Of a stretch of DNA of 64,000 bases, positions 12,866-24,914 are shown one piece after another. The notes beneath the pieces are model-generated. The model was given only the letters and a program-made list of their open reading frames with translations. It made no database searches and was not told the DNA's origin. Every line of letters starts with the position of its first letter. Position 1 is the first letter of the stretch. Both the position numbers and the translations under genes were made by a program. Origin of the DNA: Cryptomeria japonica (taxonomy: Eukaryota > Streptophyta > Pinopsida > Cupressales > Cupressaceae); NCBI RefSeq assembly GCF_030272615.1, contig NW_026729278.1, forward strand, positions 53,200-117,199. Reading direction: 5' to 3'.

Positions 12866-14728
12866 CTCTTGAGCCTGGCTATTTAGCAATTACCAGTTCA
12901 ATTATCTTCAAAAAGAAATCGGGAAAATTTCTATGGTTAGATGGGAAGGGAAATTTCTATGGTCGGATGGGAAGGGAAACATGAAGCAGCATGCTATAAA
13001 ATGGGAGTGGTGTGTTAGATCTAAGATGCAGGGGGACAAGGGCCTCAAAGACCTCAAAATTTAGGGCATTGCCCTGGCTACCAAGTGGATTTTTAAAGCC
13101 CTTGATGGCAATGAACCTTAGAAAGTTATGATCAAACATAATATACAACGCTCCACCCCTAAAAAGGCAAAGAAATGGAAGAACTTGCCCATGTGGGACC
13201 TGATTGCTGGTAATTTTGAGATCTCTCCTACGGGATCAGAAGTCTTCAAGTCTATACGGAGGGCTTGGAACCATGTCATGCAATTCATCAATAATAGGGG
13301 CATTGTTGATAATAAGGGTACTCTCAACTTGGGCAGATCTATATGGTGGAATACTTTACATAATGGGAAGCAGTTGGCCTGCCTTCAATGATGCTCTGCC
13401 TTGAAATGACACAACTTAGGACTTGTTACTTTTTAACACATCTTGAAAGACAGTTTCCTAATCTCTTGGGATGCCCTTAGCTCGAAATTCAACCTCCCAC
13501 ATCCCAAGCTAGAACCTACAATGTCCTCAAAACTGCACTCGAACCCATCCTCTCCTCACCTGCCCATTCTTCGCTCTCCCCAATCTCTTCCCTTTGTTGG
13601 GGTGATGGCTTTCCCCTCCCTCTAATGAAGGCCAAACTGATCTACTCTTCCCTTGCTGACTCTGAAGATATCCTAACTTATCTCAACAATATCTGGAACT
13701 GCACCTGGGATTCTCAAATGTGGCACTCTAATCTCTTGAGATTCTAGTCTGCTCCGACTGAACCAAAAAAAGGAATTCTTTTCCTGGAAACTTTTGCTTC
13801 ACAAGCTCTCTCTTAAGGACAATAATGGCAACCCCCTTATTGTGTAAATTGTGTCATCTCCTTGAATCTATGCTACATATTTTTTTTGAATCATTTCACC
13901 AAAGAGGTGTGGAAATTGTTTGGTTTTTCAGTTAATAATAAATGTCTTTTTATTGATGAGATGGTACTTGGTTATATTAAAGGTGGCAAGAAATGTGCTA
14001 ATATCTTTTGGTTTGTTCTCTCTTTGGAAATTCTTTGGATCATTTGGAAATCTAGGAGTGATGATGTGTTTATTGTTAAGGGTAGATACCTCACTGAGTC
14101 TCTTAGGAGACTCATTTGTTACCTTGTTGCTATGTAGGTCATTGTGGTTCTACGACTTGATGAGGACAAATTTGATAGATGGCTGAATGATGGAACAACA
14201 CATGTCTTCATCCGAGAATTGTCCCATGGGTTCACTTGGGACTGAATGGGAAGCAACAAGTCATACTTTGAGCAGACATTAATGAGATTTATGCAGGAGA
14301 TGGAGGTAAGACAATAGAGAGAGGATTTCATTTAGATGGAGCTGGAAGGACTACCTACCCACCCTTATAGAGACCAATTCATCGAGGCACATGTACTAGT
14401 GTTGTGCAAGGGAGAGTTGAGATGGACTGTGTGGCTCCCCCCTTTGGGAGATAATAATGATCCTAACTCCTCCTTCCTCTTTAGTTAGTTGACAACATGT
14501 TTCCTCTATGATATAATTTGTATATGGTACTTCCAACTCTGTTATTTTTTGCTTCATCCATAACTTGTGTATAATGGTTACATGTTATGGTTTGTTGGCC
14601 TTCCTGACATGGTTTTTTATTTTTTGATACTATGAGATCTATCTGCTAGTTGCCATGTGTTTTCCAGCCTGGTCTGCTGATTTTTTTAATGATATTCTAT
14701 GATACTTAATACAAAAAAAAAAAAAAAA
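12866..14728 (+). mobile_element. 5'-truncated LINE (non-LTR retrotransposon)
   Basis: The element holds the C-terminal part of a LINE reverse transcriptase and ends in a run of 16 A at 14713-14728. Its flanks match as a 16-bp target duplication with one mismatch (12850-12865 TTAATTTTATCTATTA; 14729-14744 with T for C). The duplication is AT-rich, so this support is moderate, but its position exactly after the A tail agrees. Only about 1.86 kb remain, which is typical of 5' truncation. Near 12924-12980 a ~27-bp phrase is directly repeated. Confidence 0.82.
12951..13905 (+). pseudogene. LINE reverse transcriptase C-terminal relic
   Basis: Reading from 12951 gives FLWSDGKG, then IKWEWCVRSK, GDKGLKDLKI and GIALATKWIFKAL. 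This is the familiar LINE pattern of FLW-G, W-x-x-C-x-x-K, GGLGL-x-DL and N-x-AL-x-x-KW that follows the reverse transcriptase palm. About 290 codons later the relic of the zf-RVT zinc-binding domain appears near 13837-13900 (LCKLCHLLESMLHIFF, i.e. C-x-x-C...E-S...H-I-F). In-frame stops include TAG in the KI-stop-GIAL and NEP-stop-KV contexts, where family members usually have an amino acid, and frames shift between blocks. The catalytic palm is missing because of 5' truncation. The gene is dead. Confidence 0.85.
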
Positions 14729-14744
14729 TTAATTTTATTTATTA

Positions 14745-14987
14745 TGACAAGTCTTGAATTCATATTTAATGTCTTTAAACTTTAATTTATTATGTTTTTA
14801 AATTCATATTAAATATATAATCTATTTTAAAAATTCATTTTAAATATTTAAAAAATTAGAAATAATTGTATTTTATCTTTTTCAAATCTTCTAAATTAAT
14901 TTATATTTTCATAATAAATTTTATTAAATAATATATAATAGTATAATAAATTAGAATATTATATTGAGTTACCTTTAGTAAGTTTTT
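14745..14987. other. AT-rich spacer
   Basis: Nothing is recognisable between the LINE and the minisatellite; it is mostly A/T. Confidence 0.6.
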
Positions 14988-17575
14988 GGTAGCCATGTCC
15001 TAAGGAGTCATATATTGTTCTAACACATGTGTGACCACTTAAGACATCAAATAACATGTTAGGATGCTATATGACCCTTGAGGACACCATTTGACCCCTT
15101 AAGATAGTATATGACCCCTTAGGATACCATATGATCCCTTAGGATACCATATGACCCCTTTTAACATCCAAGTACGTGACGTGACCCCCTAGGACACCAT
15201 ATGACCCCTCATGATAATATGATGTCTTAAGGGGTCATATGGTTTACTGACACATGTGTGGCCCCTGATGACCCCATATGACTCCTAATGATACCATATG
15301 ACCCCTTAAGACCCCATATGACACCTAACTACACCATATGACCCCTTAGGACACTATATGACACCTAACAACATCAAATGACCCCTCATAACACCATATG
15401 AGCCGTATTAACATCCTAGTACATGATATGACCCCTTAGGACACCATATGAGCCCTAAGGACACCATATGATGTCGTAAGGGGTCATATGTTATCTAAAG
15501 GGGTCATATGGTGTTCTAACACATGTGTGGCCCCATATGACCCCTAGTGACACCATATGACCCCTTAGGACATCATATTACACCTTAGGACACCATATGA
15601 TGTCCGAATAGGTGATATGATGTCCTAAGGGGTCATATAGTGGATTTGTTGAGGGGTCATATGGTGTCATTAAGGGTCATATGGGATCCAAAAGGGTCAC
15701 ACGTGTTAAAAAACCATATGACCCCTTTAGAAACCATATGACCCCTTAGGACATCATATTATCGTAAGGTGTCATAGGCATCGTAAATGGTCATGTGGTA
15801 ACCTAAGGGGTCATATGGTGTCTTAATGGGTCATACTGTGTCATTGGGGGTCATATGGGGTATTAAGAGACCACACATGTGCTAGAACATCATATGACTT
15901 GCTAGGACACCATATGACCTGTTAACATATCATATGTCCTAAGGGGTCATATGGTGTCCCAAGGGGTCATATGATGTTTTTATGGGTAATATGGGGTCAT
16001 AAGGGGCCATACATATGTTAGAACACCATATGACCCCTTAGGACACCACATGACCCATTAGGATATCATATGGTGTCCTAAGGGGTCATATCATGTCATT
16101 AGGGGTCATATGGGGTCCTAAGGGGCTACACATATGTTAGAACATCATATGAGCCCTTAGGAAATCATATTGTACTAAGTGGTCATATGGTGCGCTAACA
16201 CATCTATGGCCCCTTAGTTACCCTTATGACTGCTAACAACACTATATGACTCCTAAGGACATGATATGACCACTTTAAACACCATGTGAATATCCTAAGG
16301 GATCATATGGTGTCCTAAGAGGTCGTGTAATGTATTAAGATGTTAAAAGGGGTCATATGGTATCTTGAGAGATCATATGGTTTCCAAAGGGGTCATGTGG
16401 TGTAGTCGAATATTAAAATGGGTCATATGTTGTCTTAAGGGGTCACATAGTATTAGAAGGGGTCATATGGTTTCTTGAAGGGTCATATAGTGTCCTAAGG
16501 GGTCATGTAGTGCTATAAGGGATCATATAATGTCCTAAGTGGTCATATAGAGTCGTTATGGATCATACAGGGTCTTAAGGAGTCACACAAGTGTTAGAAC
16601 ACCATATGACCCATTAGGATATCATATTATCCTAAGGGATTATATGGTGTCCTAAGGGGTCGTGTCATGTACTAGGATGTTAAAAGGGCTCATATGGTGT
16701 TCTAAGGGATCCTAAGGGGCCATATGGTGTTGTTATGGGTCATACGGGATCCTAAAGGGACACACATATGTTAGAACACCATATGATCCCTTAGGACACC
16801 ATATGACCCCTTAGTATTGGGTAATATGGTGGCCTAAGGGGTTATATGGTGTTGTTAGGCGTCATATGGGCTCCTAAGGGGCGACACATGCTAGAACATC
16901 ATGTTACCCTTTGAATACCATATGACCCCTTAGGAGATCATATTGTCCTAAGGGGTCATATGGTTTCATAAAGGATCATATGGAATCCTAAGGTGTCATG
17001 TTGTGGACTAGGATGTTAAAAGGGGTCATATAGTGTTTGAAGGGGTCATGTCTTGTACTAGGATGTCGAAACTTGCCACATGGTATTCTAAGGGGTCATA
17101 TGGTGTTCTAAGGGGTCATATGGTGTCATTAGGGGTCATATGGGCTCCTAAGGGGCCACACATGTTTTAGAACACTAGATATGTCCCATTAGGATCCATC
17201 ATATTGTACTAAGGGGTCATATGGTGTCCTAAGGGATCTTTTTGTATTAGGATGTTAAAAGGGGTCATATGGTATCCTAAGGGGTCATATGGTTTCCTAA
17301 GGGGTTATATTGCATCGTTAGGGTTCATATGAGGTACCAAGGTGTGACACATTAGTTAGGATACCATATGACCCCTTAGGACACCATATGACCAATTAGG
17401 ACATTATATTTTCCTAAGGGGTCATTTCATGTACTAGGATGTTAAAAGGGTTCATATGGTGTCCTAAGGGGTCATATTTTGTCCTGAGGGGTCATATGGT
17501 GTTGTTAGGGGTCATATAGGTTTTAAAGGGGCCACACATTTGTTAGAATGTGATTTAACCCCTTAGAACACCATA
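14988..17575. repeat. 20-bp CATATG-centred minisatellite with reversing orientation
   Basis: The consensus unit is ACACCATATGACCCCTTAGG, seen with many variants. Around 15030-15470 most units read in this direction. After that the reverse complement (CCTAAGGGGTCATATGGTGT) dominates. Forward units reappear after a marker phrase like GGCCACACATGTGTTAGAACACC, which recurs near 15700, 15873, 16006, 16126, 16580, 16760, 16883, 17156, 17348 and 17530. Other recurring phrases are GTACTAGGATGTTAAAAGGGG and GTCGTTAGGGGTCATATGGG. The array thus has a loose higher-order structure of about 120-450 bp with facing inverted units. It has no coding potential. Confidence 0.93.
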
Positions 17576-17585
17576 AGAGAGAATA

Positions 17586-17640
17586 TTAAAAAGGATAAAA
17601 GGGGAAAAAGAGAGAGAGGTCCTAAAGAGAGAGAGAGAGA
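17586..17640. repeat. GA-rich simple repeat
   Basis: Runs of gagaga separate the CATATG minisatellite from the next repeat block. Confidence 0.85.
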
Positions 17641-18135
17641 GATGTACTACGATGCCTTAAGGGGCCTTGGATGTACTAAGGGTCCATCTTATGTAATAGG
17701 ATTTCTTAGGGGCCTACGATGTACTAAGGGGTAATATTATTTGTCTTAATAGGCCCTAGCATGTACCAAGGGGTCCTAGGTGTCTTAAGGAGTCCTCAGA
17801 TGTACTAAGATGTCCTAAGAGGTTGTATGATGTCTTAAGATGTACTACTTGGGGTCCTAGGTGTCTTAAGGGGTCAATAGATGTCTTGGGATGTACTAAG
17901 GGGTCAGATGAGTCTTAAAAGCTCTTAGGATGTACTAATGGGTTTTATCATGTCTTCAGAGGTCCTAGGATGTATTACGGGGCCCTAGGTATCTTAAGGG
18001 GTCAAAAGATGTCCTAGCATGTACTAGGGGTCCAATAATGTCTTGATAGGTCCTAGGATATACTAAGGGGTCCTAAGTGTCTTAAGGGTCCATAGGTCTC
18101 ATAAGAGGTCCTAGGATGTACTAAGGGGTCCTGGG
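17641..18135. repeat. Second minisatellite, GGATGTACTAAGGGGTCCTA type
   Basis: The block repeats the phrases GATGTACTAAGGGGTCCTAGG and TGTCTTAAGGGGTC, with a unit of roughly 20 bp pairing into 35-40 bp. It shares AAGGGGTC with the preceding array but lacks the CATATG core, so it looks like a diverged branch of the same family. All clear units run in one direction. Confidence 0.88.
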
Positions 18136-18254
18136 ATAAAATTTTAACATCTAACTATACATGTATAACATTTATACATAACATTGAAAACATCTAGAAT
18201 GTATACATAACATTTAAACATATCATAAAGAAATTTAAAGATTTAAACATCTAA

Positions 18255-18520
18255 CTAAGTAGGTAGGGAGAGAGAGATATATATATAGAGAGAGAGAGAA
18301 ATAGAGGTAGGGAAGGAGGGGAGGTGCATATAAAGAGAGAGGAGACAAATAGTAGAGAGTTAAGGATCTGAGAGAGAGGTGGAGTGATAGATCTAGATTT
18401 TGGGAGATAAAGGAGAGAGAGAGAGATTTAGAGAGGGATAGAGGAAGAGTAATATGGTGAGATATAGGTCTAGAGATTGAGGGTGAAAAAGAGAGTGATA
18501 TAGAGAGAGTGAGAAAATGT
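18255..18520. repeat. GA-rich low-complexity tract
   Basis: Degenerate gagaga runs are interrupted by tatata and ggtaggga. No gene is visible. Confidence 0.85.
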
Positions 18521-21500
18521 TGATAGGAGCCTATTGATTACTAGAATTCGACTATCTAAAAATTTATAAGATATTCTAAAATTTAGAAATCACATTATAA
18601 CTCCTAGAGATCTGTAAGCACTCTCAAACATCTTGCCAATATATACATGAAAAAATACTTAAAGTAAAACAAAGGAAAAAAACAATGGGAAATTTGACAT
18701 ACTTAAATGTTATATTTCATACATTTCATGTATATATAGCTTATTTTTAGTATAAAAAAATAACAAAAAAAAGAAACGGGATCTCGTTTTCAAAACAGGG
18801 TCCTATTTTCAAAATGGGATCCTGTATCCTAAATGGTAAACAAGATCCTATTTCTAAACATTTTGAATTTTGGCTTGCTTGTTCCTTCATATTTTGGCTT
18901 GGTAAAAGGCTTTGAGTGTCGACACTTTCAATTGGACCCACTTTGACCAGCAACTTGAAGGCCAAATCAATCTTCATACAAAATAATGACTGAAAAAATA
19001 TATAGATGAATACTAGATTTTTTGAATGTTTTTAAACAATGAAAACCCATTATAGTTGAGACTATCTAGATTCCAAATATATAATTTTTTTAAAAAATGG
19101 ATCAATATTTTATTTTTAAAATAATTTCTAATGAAAGAGGTCTCTAAACTTGAAATAATAGGGTTTTTTTAGTTTTTTAATAACTTTTGTTTTCAAGTTT
19201 TTGAAGAAACAATTTATATGGCATCAAACTAAAGACAATTATATACATTTAAAAAAATATAAAAGAAAAAAATGTTAATTTTAAGTCAAATTATGCTTGT
19301 CATAAAAGAGGATTTTTCAAAACAATGATTATGCCTAATAGAAAATTAACAAAAAATAATAATAAACAAAAAGTTACAAAAAAATATCATCATCAAAGGT
19401 GAGTGAGTCAAAGATCTTTTCCCAAAAGTATTTAAAAAATAAATTTCATTTAGATCAAACTATGCTTGCCATACATGAGCATGGTAGGTTCTGAAAAGTG
19501 ACTTTTAAACTATAGGTTTTAATAATGCCTATTGAAACTTAATTTTTAGGATCTGGGTATTAAAATAAATTACATATTTGGAAAGTAAACTTTGAGAGCT
19601 AAATTTTCTAGTAGTGACCTTTTCCAAGATTGATTCTTTAAGTGCTTCAAATGTTTTATGTCAAACATGACACAATAAAAAAAGAAGAGAAAACACTTCC
19701 ATTTTTTGACCAAAAAGTGGACTTAACTTCTTCCAAGCACCCATGAAAATTAAACAAAAGAATCTTCTGATCAATTCTCACTTTCATATCAAATTATGAT
19801 GGGGATTAGAAGAGAAAGAACATAAACTTAAAACTTGAAATTTCACCACCATTCTATATCTATAAAAAGATAAAACACTTCATAACAATGGAACTTGTAA
19901 AGATAAACCAATCACTTTAATATCCCACCATAGAGAATTGAAACAAAGATAAATTCAGTGTAAAACTAATGTACATATTAATCCACCATAGCTCAAATTC
20001 TATAAACTTTAGAATACTGTCTCATAGATTTCTATTTTAAATATTAAAAATAATTGATGAATATCCCTAACCCAATCACCAAGTGTTCCCTCATGAAACC
20101 CAAAAATATCTTACACCAAGTATTGAAGGCTTCAAAATAATAAGAAACTTCAAGGAACATTTAAGATCTAGAAACCAAAGGTTTGGTCAAGGCACCCTTA
20201 ACATTTGGAATGGGTTTTAACATGGCTCCCAAAACCATCGGGATAAAACAACCAAAGATTCACCATCTAAAAGTCATGTCCTAACAAAGCAAACTTCTCT
20301 CCACGTTAATAGAAAAGGGACCCAACTCGATAGGATTAGAAGAGAAGCAAACCAACAACATGAGAAATAAACCATGATTAAAGCCCAAAATCTCATAGCC
20401 AAAGACATAAGTAGGGCATCAAGAGTAGCAACCAGCTTTTGTCATAAGGAAAAGAACCACCTCCATTGGAGTAGCCACCACATCTTTAGGAAAAGTTAAA
20501 GAGGGAAAGGAGAGAACAACATGTCAGACTGACCACATGAGAAAAATTCACCTCAATAGCAGCTATGCAGGGGAGAACCCAACCAATAACAACAAAATCC
20601 TACAGGAAAAGATGTGGCAAAAAGCATTGGGAAATAGCTGGGATTAGCACAACCCTCAAAGTAGAAAACCCTAACCAAAAACAAGTTAGAACCAACAGAG
20701 GCCCTTGAAAACTATGAAAAACTACTTGACCATCGAGAAGCACACGGACAACAAAATCCCAAACATCGAAAGATCTACATAGAAGAAAAGACAAGGAAGT
20801 CTAAGGAGTGGGGCAAAGAAATCTCCACAAGGAGGCAAAGACCACAAAACACATAACAAGGATTTGCAAACTAAGAGGTCAACCACATAGGAAGAAAGCA
20901 ACTCATTAGAAAAAGGGATGACAAGAAACACCAACCCACAATGCTTAGGATGAACACACACGAAATGGAGCAAGGGCATGGCAAAGACAACCACCAAGGA
21001 AAACAGAAAACCTCAAAACATCAAAAAGGCCATAGATGCTATGAAGAAAAATCCCTAAGACATAACCCAAAGAAAAAAATTCCACATACGGTAGTAGGGA
21101 TAAAGGAACGCCAACAAGGAAAGCATTGAAAAATATCGAAAAAAACCACCAAAACACCCAAAAAAGAGAGCCCAGAAGGGGTAGGGAAACCATGGGGGCA
21201 AACTAGCCAATAGTAAGCTTCAATCTACCCTCCATTCCTAACCCCATCCTCCTCATCTGTCTCCTCATTTTCCCTATCATCATCTCCATCTAGAGCACTC
21301 ATAGAACTCAAACTCTTGCTAGAACTCGGGCTCCTACTTCCACTCATCGTCTTCTCCTTTTTCTATTTTTGAGGTACTTAAACAAGTACTGTTATCATAC
21401 TGAAAAGTTTTTATTCTTATGTGTAGAACTATTGAGGTAGAAATGTATGTGCATTGGAGTATTTCATATTAGTAATTTGTCTTATAACAAATATAAAAGG

Positions 21501-22264
21501 TGAAGACAATAAATACCTTATTTATTTTCCATAAAATGTAAGACATTGTCCAAAGGTTATAGTGCTCAACAATTGATCCCTTTGTGTTCAATATAAGTTT
21601 TATTTTATATATAAATATGTTTTTTTTATAAGAATAAATAGGTTTTATGTTCAACTATTGATCATTTGGTGTTGGATATAAAAGTTAGAGATAACACACA
21701 TTTATGATTACTAATAGGTATTTGGTACATTTAATTTGCATAAAAGTTATATTTTACATAAAACTATCATATTATGCTAATTGCAAATGATCTTTTTTAA
21801 TCCAACTACCAGGGATTTTTAGATTAAGTTTAGGTCGAACCTTTCAAAAGATTTTTTGGACATTTCACACTAGATGTGTTATTTTGACGAGTTGCATGAT
21901 GAGTCACGCCTTCGAACATTAGTTGTAAATAGTTAAGTCCATTTTAAATTTCTAAAAAAAAAACGATATTCCATATGATGACTACAAGATGACGAAGTTA
22001 GCCCTCACAACTACTAGCCCCTTTCCCTTAACAATTCCAAATTTATTTATCTAAATTAATTTGTAGTTAATTATGTATATTTGTCTATTTAGAATAAAAA
22101 TAATGAAACTCTTTCATTGCAGCTCCATCGTTTTACTATATGATTGTTTATCATTTACATTTAAACTTATATAATAACTACAGGGTGAATATATTTTCTG
22201 CATATTATATTTTGTATATCACTTGCAAAATGAAGACCTATTCTATTTCAAATAAACTTAAGCA
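18521..22264. other. Gene-free stretch left of the ankyrin locus
   Basis: I recognise no gene. Near 18780-18860 a ~28-bp phrase (GGGATCCTGTTTTCAAAA-like) is repeated imperfectly. From about 20200 to 21350 the plus strand is A-rich and the minus strand gives broken open frames (20722-20997, 20945-21193) that are T-rich and match no family I know. On the minus strand a 40-codon frame at 21347-21225 starts MSGSRSPSSSKS and is serine- then acid-rich. It could be the start of an unidentified retroelement protein, but the support is thin. Confidence 0.5.
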
Positions 22265-22834
22265 ATGCGTAGTAAAAGCGGAATGCTCAACTCTTCGTCT
22301 AATCAGCCAGGGGCTGATCATGAGTCCATCTCTTCGCTTGATCGGCCCAACTCTTTGCTCGATCAGCTCCGCCTTTCGCTCGATCCACGGGATCCAAACA
22401 AGTTTGGAAAGACGCCTCTAATAATAGCTTCTAAGTATGGCTACAAGGAAATAGTCCATAAATTGTTGGAAGCACATGACCATACAACCGCTTACGAGCA
22501 AGGTAAAAATATTTACACATTATTTGTAAAGTTCGAAATGTTTAGTAAGTTTTCAAAATGCAGGGAAAGGATATCTTGAGATTGTAAAAGCAATACTTAA
22601 TCATTGTCCTGCTTATCAGTGAATTTCTGCATGTTATGCGTAACTGTGTCGAAATCCGCAGTAAAGATGAGAAATCTTTTCTATACTTTTCTGTGGAATA
22701 CAATCAAATTGGCATAGTATGAAAACTACTAGGCATCAAAGATATAGACCTGGTGCGATTGGTGAGCCGTGACCATGACCACCTTCACAATACAACATTA
22801 CATCTCGCAACCAAAAAATGGAGTGAATCCACAG
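22265..22834 (+). pseudogene. Ankyrin-repeat part of an ankyrin/PGG membrane protein gene (damaged)
   Basis: The frame from 22265 carries a clear ankyrin repeat, NKFGKTPLIIASKYGYKEIVH followed by KLLEAH, ending at GAGCAAG|GT (22502/22503). If bases 22503-22563 are removed as a GT-AG intron, the frame continues as EQGKGYLEIVKAILNHCPAYQ before a TGA at 22620. That is the second half of another ankyrin repeat. A 61-bp intron is short for a plant, and the first half of this repeat is missing, so it may instead be a decayed insertion. A third block (22663-22834) reads KSFLYFSVEYNQIGIV-stop-KLL and later NTTLHLATKKW, again ankyrin-like, with an in-frame TGA at 22720 where the paralogue at 31.2 kb has an arginine codon (AGG). 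Plant ankyrin/PGG proteins pair N-terminal ankyrin repeats with a C-terminal PGG membrane domain; that domain lies downstream at 34.0 kb on the same strand. Start codon choice is uncertain. Confidence 0.72.
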
Positions 22835-23430
22835 GTTTGACATCCTTATCTTTGTCCATTTGCCTGTTTTTCTAGTTCTGTTAATTCATTTTTCACTACT
22901 TACTCTAATCATCGTTCAAGGGTAGTTGTGTAAACAAATTGTTTCTTATTGAAAGGAATTCGACAGCAATTTTAATATTTTTTTAGCAAAATATAGCTAT
23001 CATAACTATAAGTACAACAAAACAGGGAAAACAAGGCAAAGATAAGGTACAAAAAATGGATTTACATTAAACATAAGGATATAATTCATAAATTTATATT
23101 ATAATTCAATTTATTTTTTTTAAATATTAGTTGTTTATGTTTTAATTGACAAATTATAATTCATTTTTATAATTGTATATTATATATAGAAAGGTTTCAG
23201 ATCACAAATTTCTAATATCTTAAGATTGCTAATAGTCTACTTTATTTTAGCATTTAGAAGGTTCCATTTTCTAGAGTACTCAAATTTTAAGAAAAACATT
23301 CTTATTGTTCACTAACGTTTGCGTTTTAAGATTAATTATAATTTAATATAAGATAAAATATATTATAATAGAGAAAGAAACATTATAACACTATCCTTAC
23401 TTAATATTCACTTCCTTCATGTCAAATAGT
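22663..23430 (+). repeat. Ankyrin exon-intron block, copy 1 of a local duplication
   Basis: The ankyrin exon at 22663-22834 and the intron-like sequence after it (GTTTGACATCC..., TTTCTTATTGAAAGGAAT, ACAACAAAACAGGGAAA) are paralogous to 31134-33180. This copy lacks the 1.4-kb insertion found in the other one and so represents the empty site. Confidence 0.8.
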
Positions 23431-23860
23431 CTACATTCATTAAAAAAAATTGGCTTCTAACATGCTCTCGGTGAGTATGTAGTGTTGGTATTAAGGTGCT
23501 TCAACCTTGGGAGTCCCAAGGAAATTATTTAATTAATTTAATGGTCTTGTCTGCTGATTTTATTTATTTAATGAAATATTTTAAGTTTCCAAAGTACAAA
23601 CCTTAATCGCAGGGCCGATGGCAAGTTGGGTGCATCAAGCTTTGAGGTGAAATGAAATTGTGACACTTGGCACAAGAAGGGAACTTTGAGAAGGAAAATT
23701 CTCAGGAGCTTCTCAAACCCCCCTCAAAGTGATATGTGACAATTGCATCCTTTAGCATGTTTTTGGAAAGATTTTCAGTGGGCCCAAATCTTCCACTTGG
23801 ATAGGCTTGGAGTAAAATGGAAAGTTCCAAATTATAAAAAGGATCTCTTATCTCATCTTA

Positions 23861-24296
23861 CCCCATGTCCCCATGCGGCTTCTTATCAGCATTTTCTACT
23901 TAAATTTAAGCAGTTGGAGAGTTCCCATGTAAAATTCCAATTAAGGGAAAAGGATAAATTGGAATCTTTCTCTATTTTAGTGCTTAAAATTTGAAAATAA
24001 GCTTTGAAAAAAAGGAGGGGCTAGAAATAAGCAGTGGCTGCTTATTGAAAAAAAAGACACATGACTTCACCAATTTTTTTTGGTCTCCTATTTACTTGCC
24101 TAGAATTTTGCTTATCAATTTTATTTGTAAAAAATATTATCAATAATTTCATCTACAAAATGATATAAGAAGATTGCATAAAAATAAGCAAACATTTGGC
24201 TATCTATGGGGCCACCTGCCCCACAAATTATTCCTTAAAAAGTTGAGCAGCTGCTGCTAGCCAAAATAAGCTAAGCAACACAATGGGGACATGCCC
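23861..24296. mobile_element. Tourist-like MITE (PIF/Harbinger type) inside the left LTR
   Basis: The right LTR reads CATCTTAGATGATTT without interruption. The left LTR has 436 bp inserted here, flanked by TTA on both sides (23858-23860 and 24297-24299). A 3-bp TTA duplication is the hallmark of PIF/Harbinger and Tourist elements. The ends are inverted: CCCCATGTCCCCAT at the left, and GGGCATGTCCCCAT when the right end is read on the other strand. No transposase is encoded, so it depends on a partner. Confidence 0.88.
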
Positions 24297-24443
24297 TTAG
24301 ATGATTTATGTTTATGAAATAAATAATATTTCCATTAAATATTATTTATACAAGAGTTATGCAAAAGGAAGCTTCTAATTACATTCATAGATACATTGAA
24401 TGTGGACGCTTATGGGAAGCTATTATTTATGCATTGTAAGCTC

Positions 24444-24451
24444 TATAAATA
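24444..24451 (+). promoter_or_regulatory. TATA box in the left LTR of element 1
   Basis: TATAAATA stands in the same aligned position in both LTRs (also 29299-29306), followed by the region that would become the repeated (R) sequence of the transcript. Confidence 0.6.
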
Positions 24452-24902
24452 TAACAATTTCGAAAGGAGTTAAAGGAGAGAGGACTTAATTTTACAGAGG
24501 TTATGTTGTCGGATTTTCTCCAAGATGGAGCAAGATGTAAATCTCCATGTAAAGGCTTATAGCCAAAATAATGTATTGTAATTGTATTTTGTTGTTGAAT
24601 AATACAATGACTCTCTGGTTTTGGAGTACGGGGTATTTTTCCTGAAAGGGTTTTCCCCACGGTAAATATATGCTCTATTCTTCTATCTTTTTGTTATGTT
24701 TTATGATTCTATGTTGTTGAATCTAATTGTATGCATGATGTTGAAACTGCTTTTCAATCACTTTCCTCTAAGGGTTAATGTGGGAAATAAATTATGCCTG
24801 ATTCCGCTTTATGGCATAGTAGTGTGCATTTTCCTTTGATGTTGGATGTGCATACTGATCTCATATAGATGTCCTTTTTTGGATGCCCAATTTCCCTTAA
24901 TT

Positions 24903-24914
24903 TGGTATCAGAGC
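24903..24914 (+). other. Primer-binding site of element 1
   Basis: TGGTATCAGAGC is complementary to the 3' end of initiator methionine tRNA, the usual primer of plant Copia elements. Confidence 0.85.

Larger units (their letters stand above)
23483..24900 (+). repeat. Left (5') LTR of element 1
   Basis: The LTR starts with TG and runs to the primer-binding site near 24903. It is aligned with the right LTR up to about 24694 (CTATTCTTCTATCTT). The last ~200 bp have no counterpart at the right end, so either the right LTR is truncated or the LTR ends near 24695. A 436-bp MITE interrupts it at 23861-24296. Confidence 0.75.

Noticed and set aside
14988-17575. Regular 20-bp repeats resembling a CRISPR array
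   Set aside because: There are no constant repeats with unique spacers, the units vary and switch strand, and the context is a plant nuclear genome.
20722-21193. Overlapping minus-strand frames of 82 and 91 codons
   Set aside because: The frames are in different phases, rich in F/L/V/C from T-rich sequence, and match no family I know; kept only as a note in the region entry.
22140-22421. 93-codon frame overlapping the ankyrin start
   Set aside because: The overlapping frame at 22265 carries the ankyrin consensus, so this one is its shadow.
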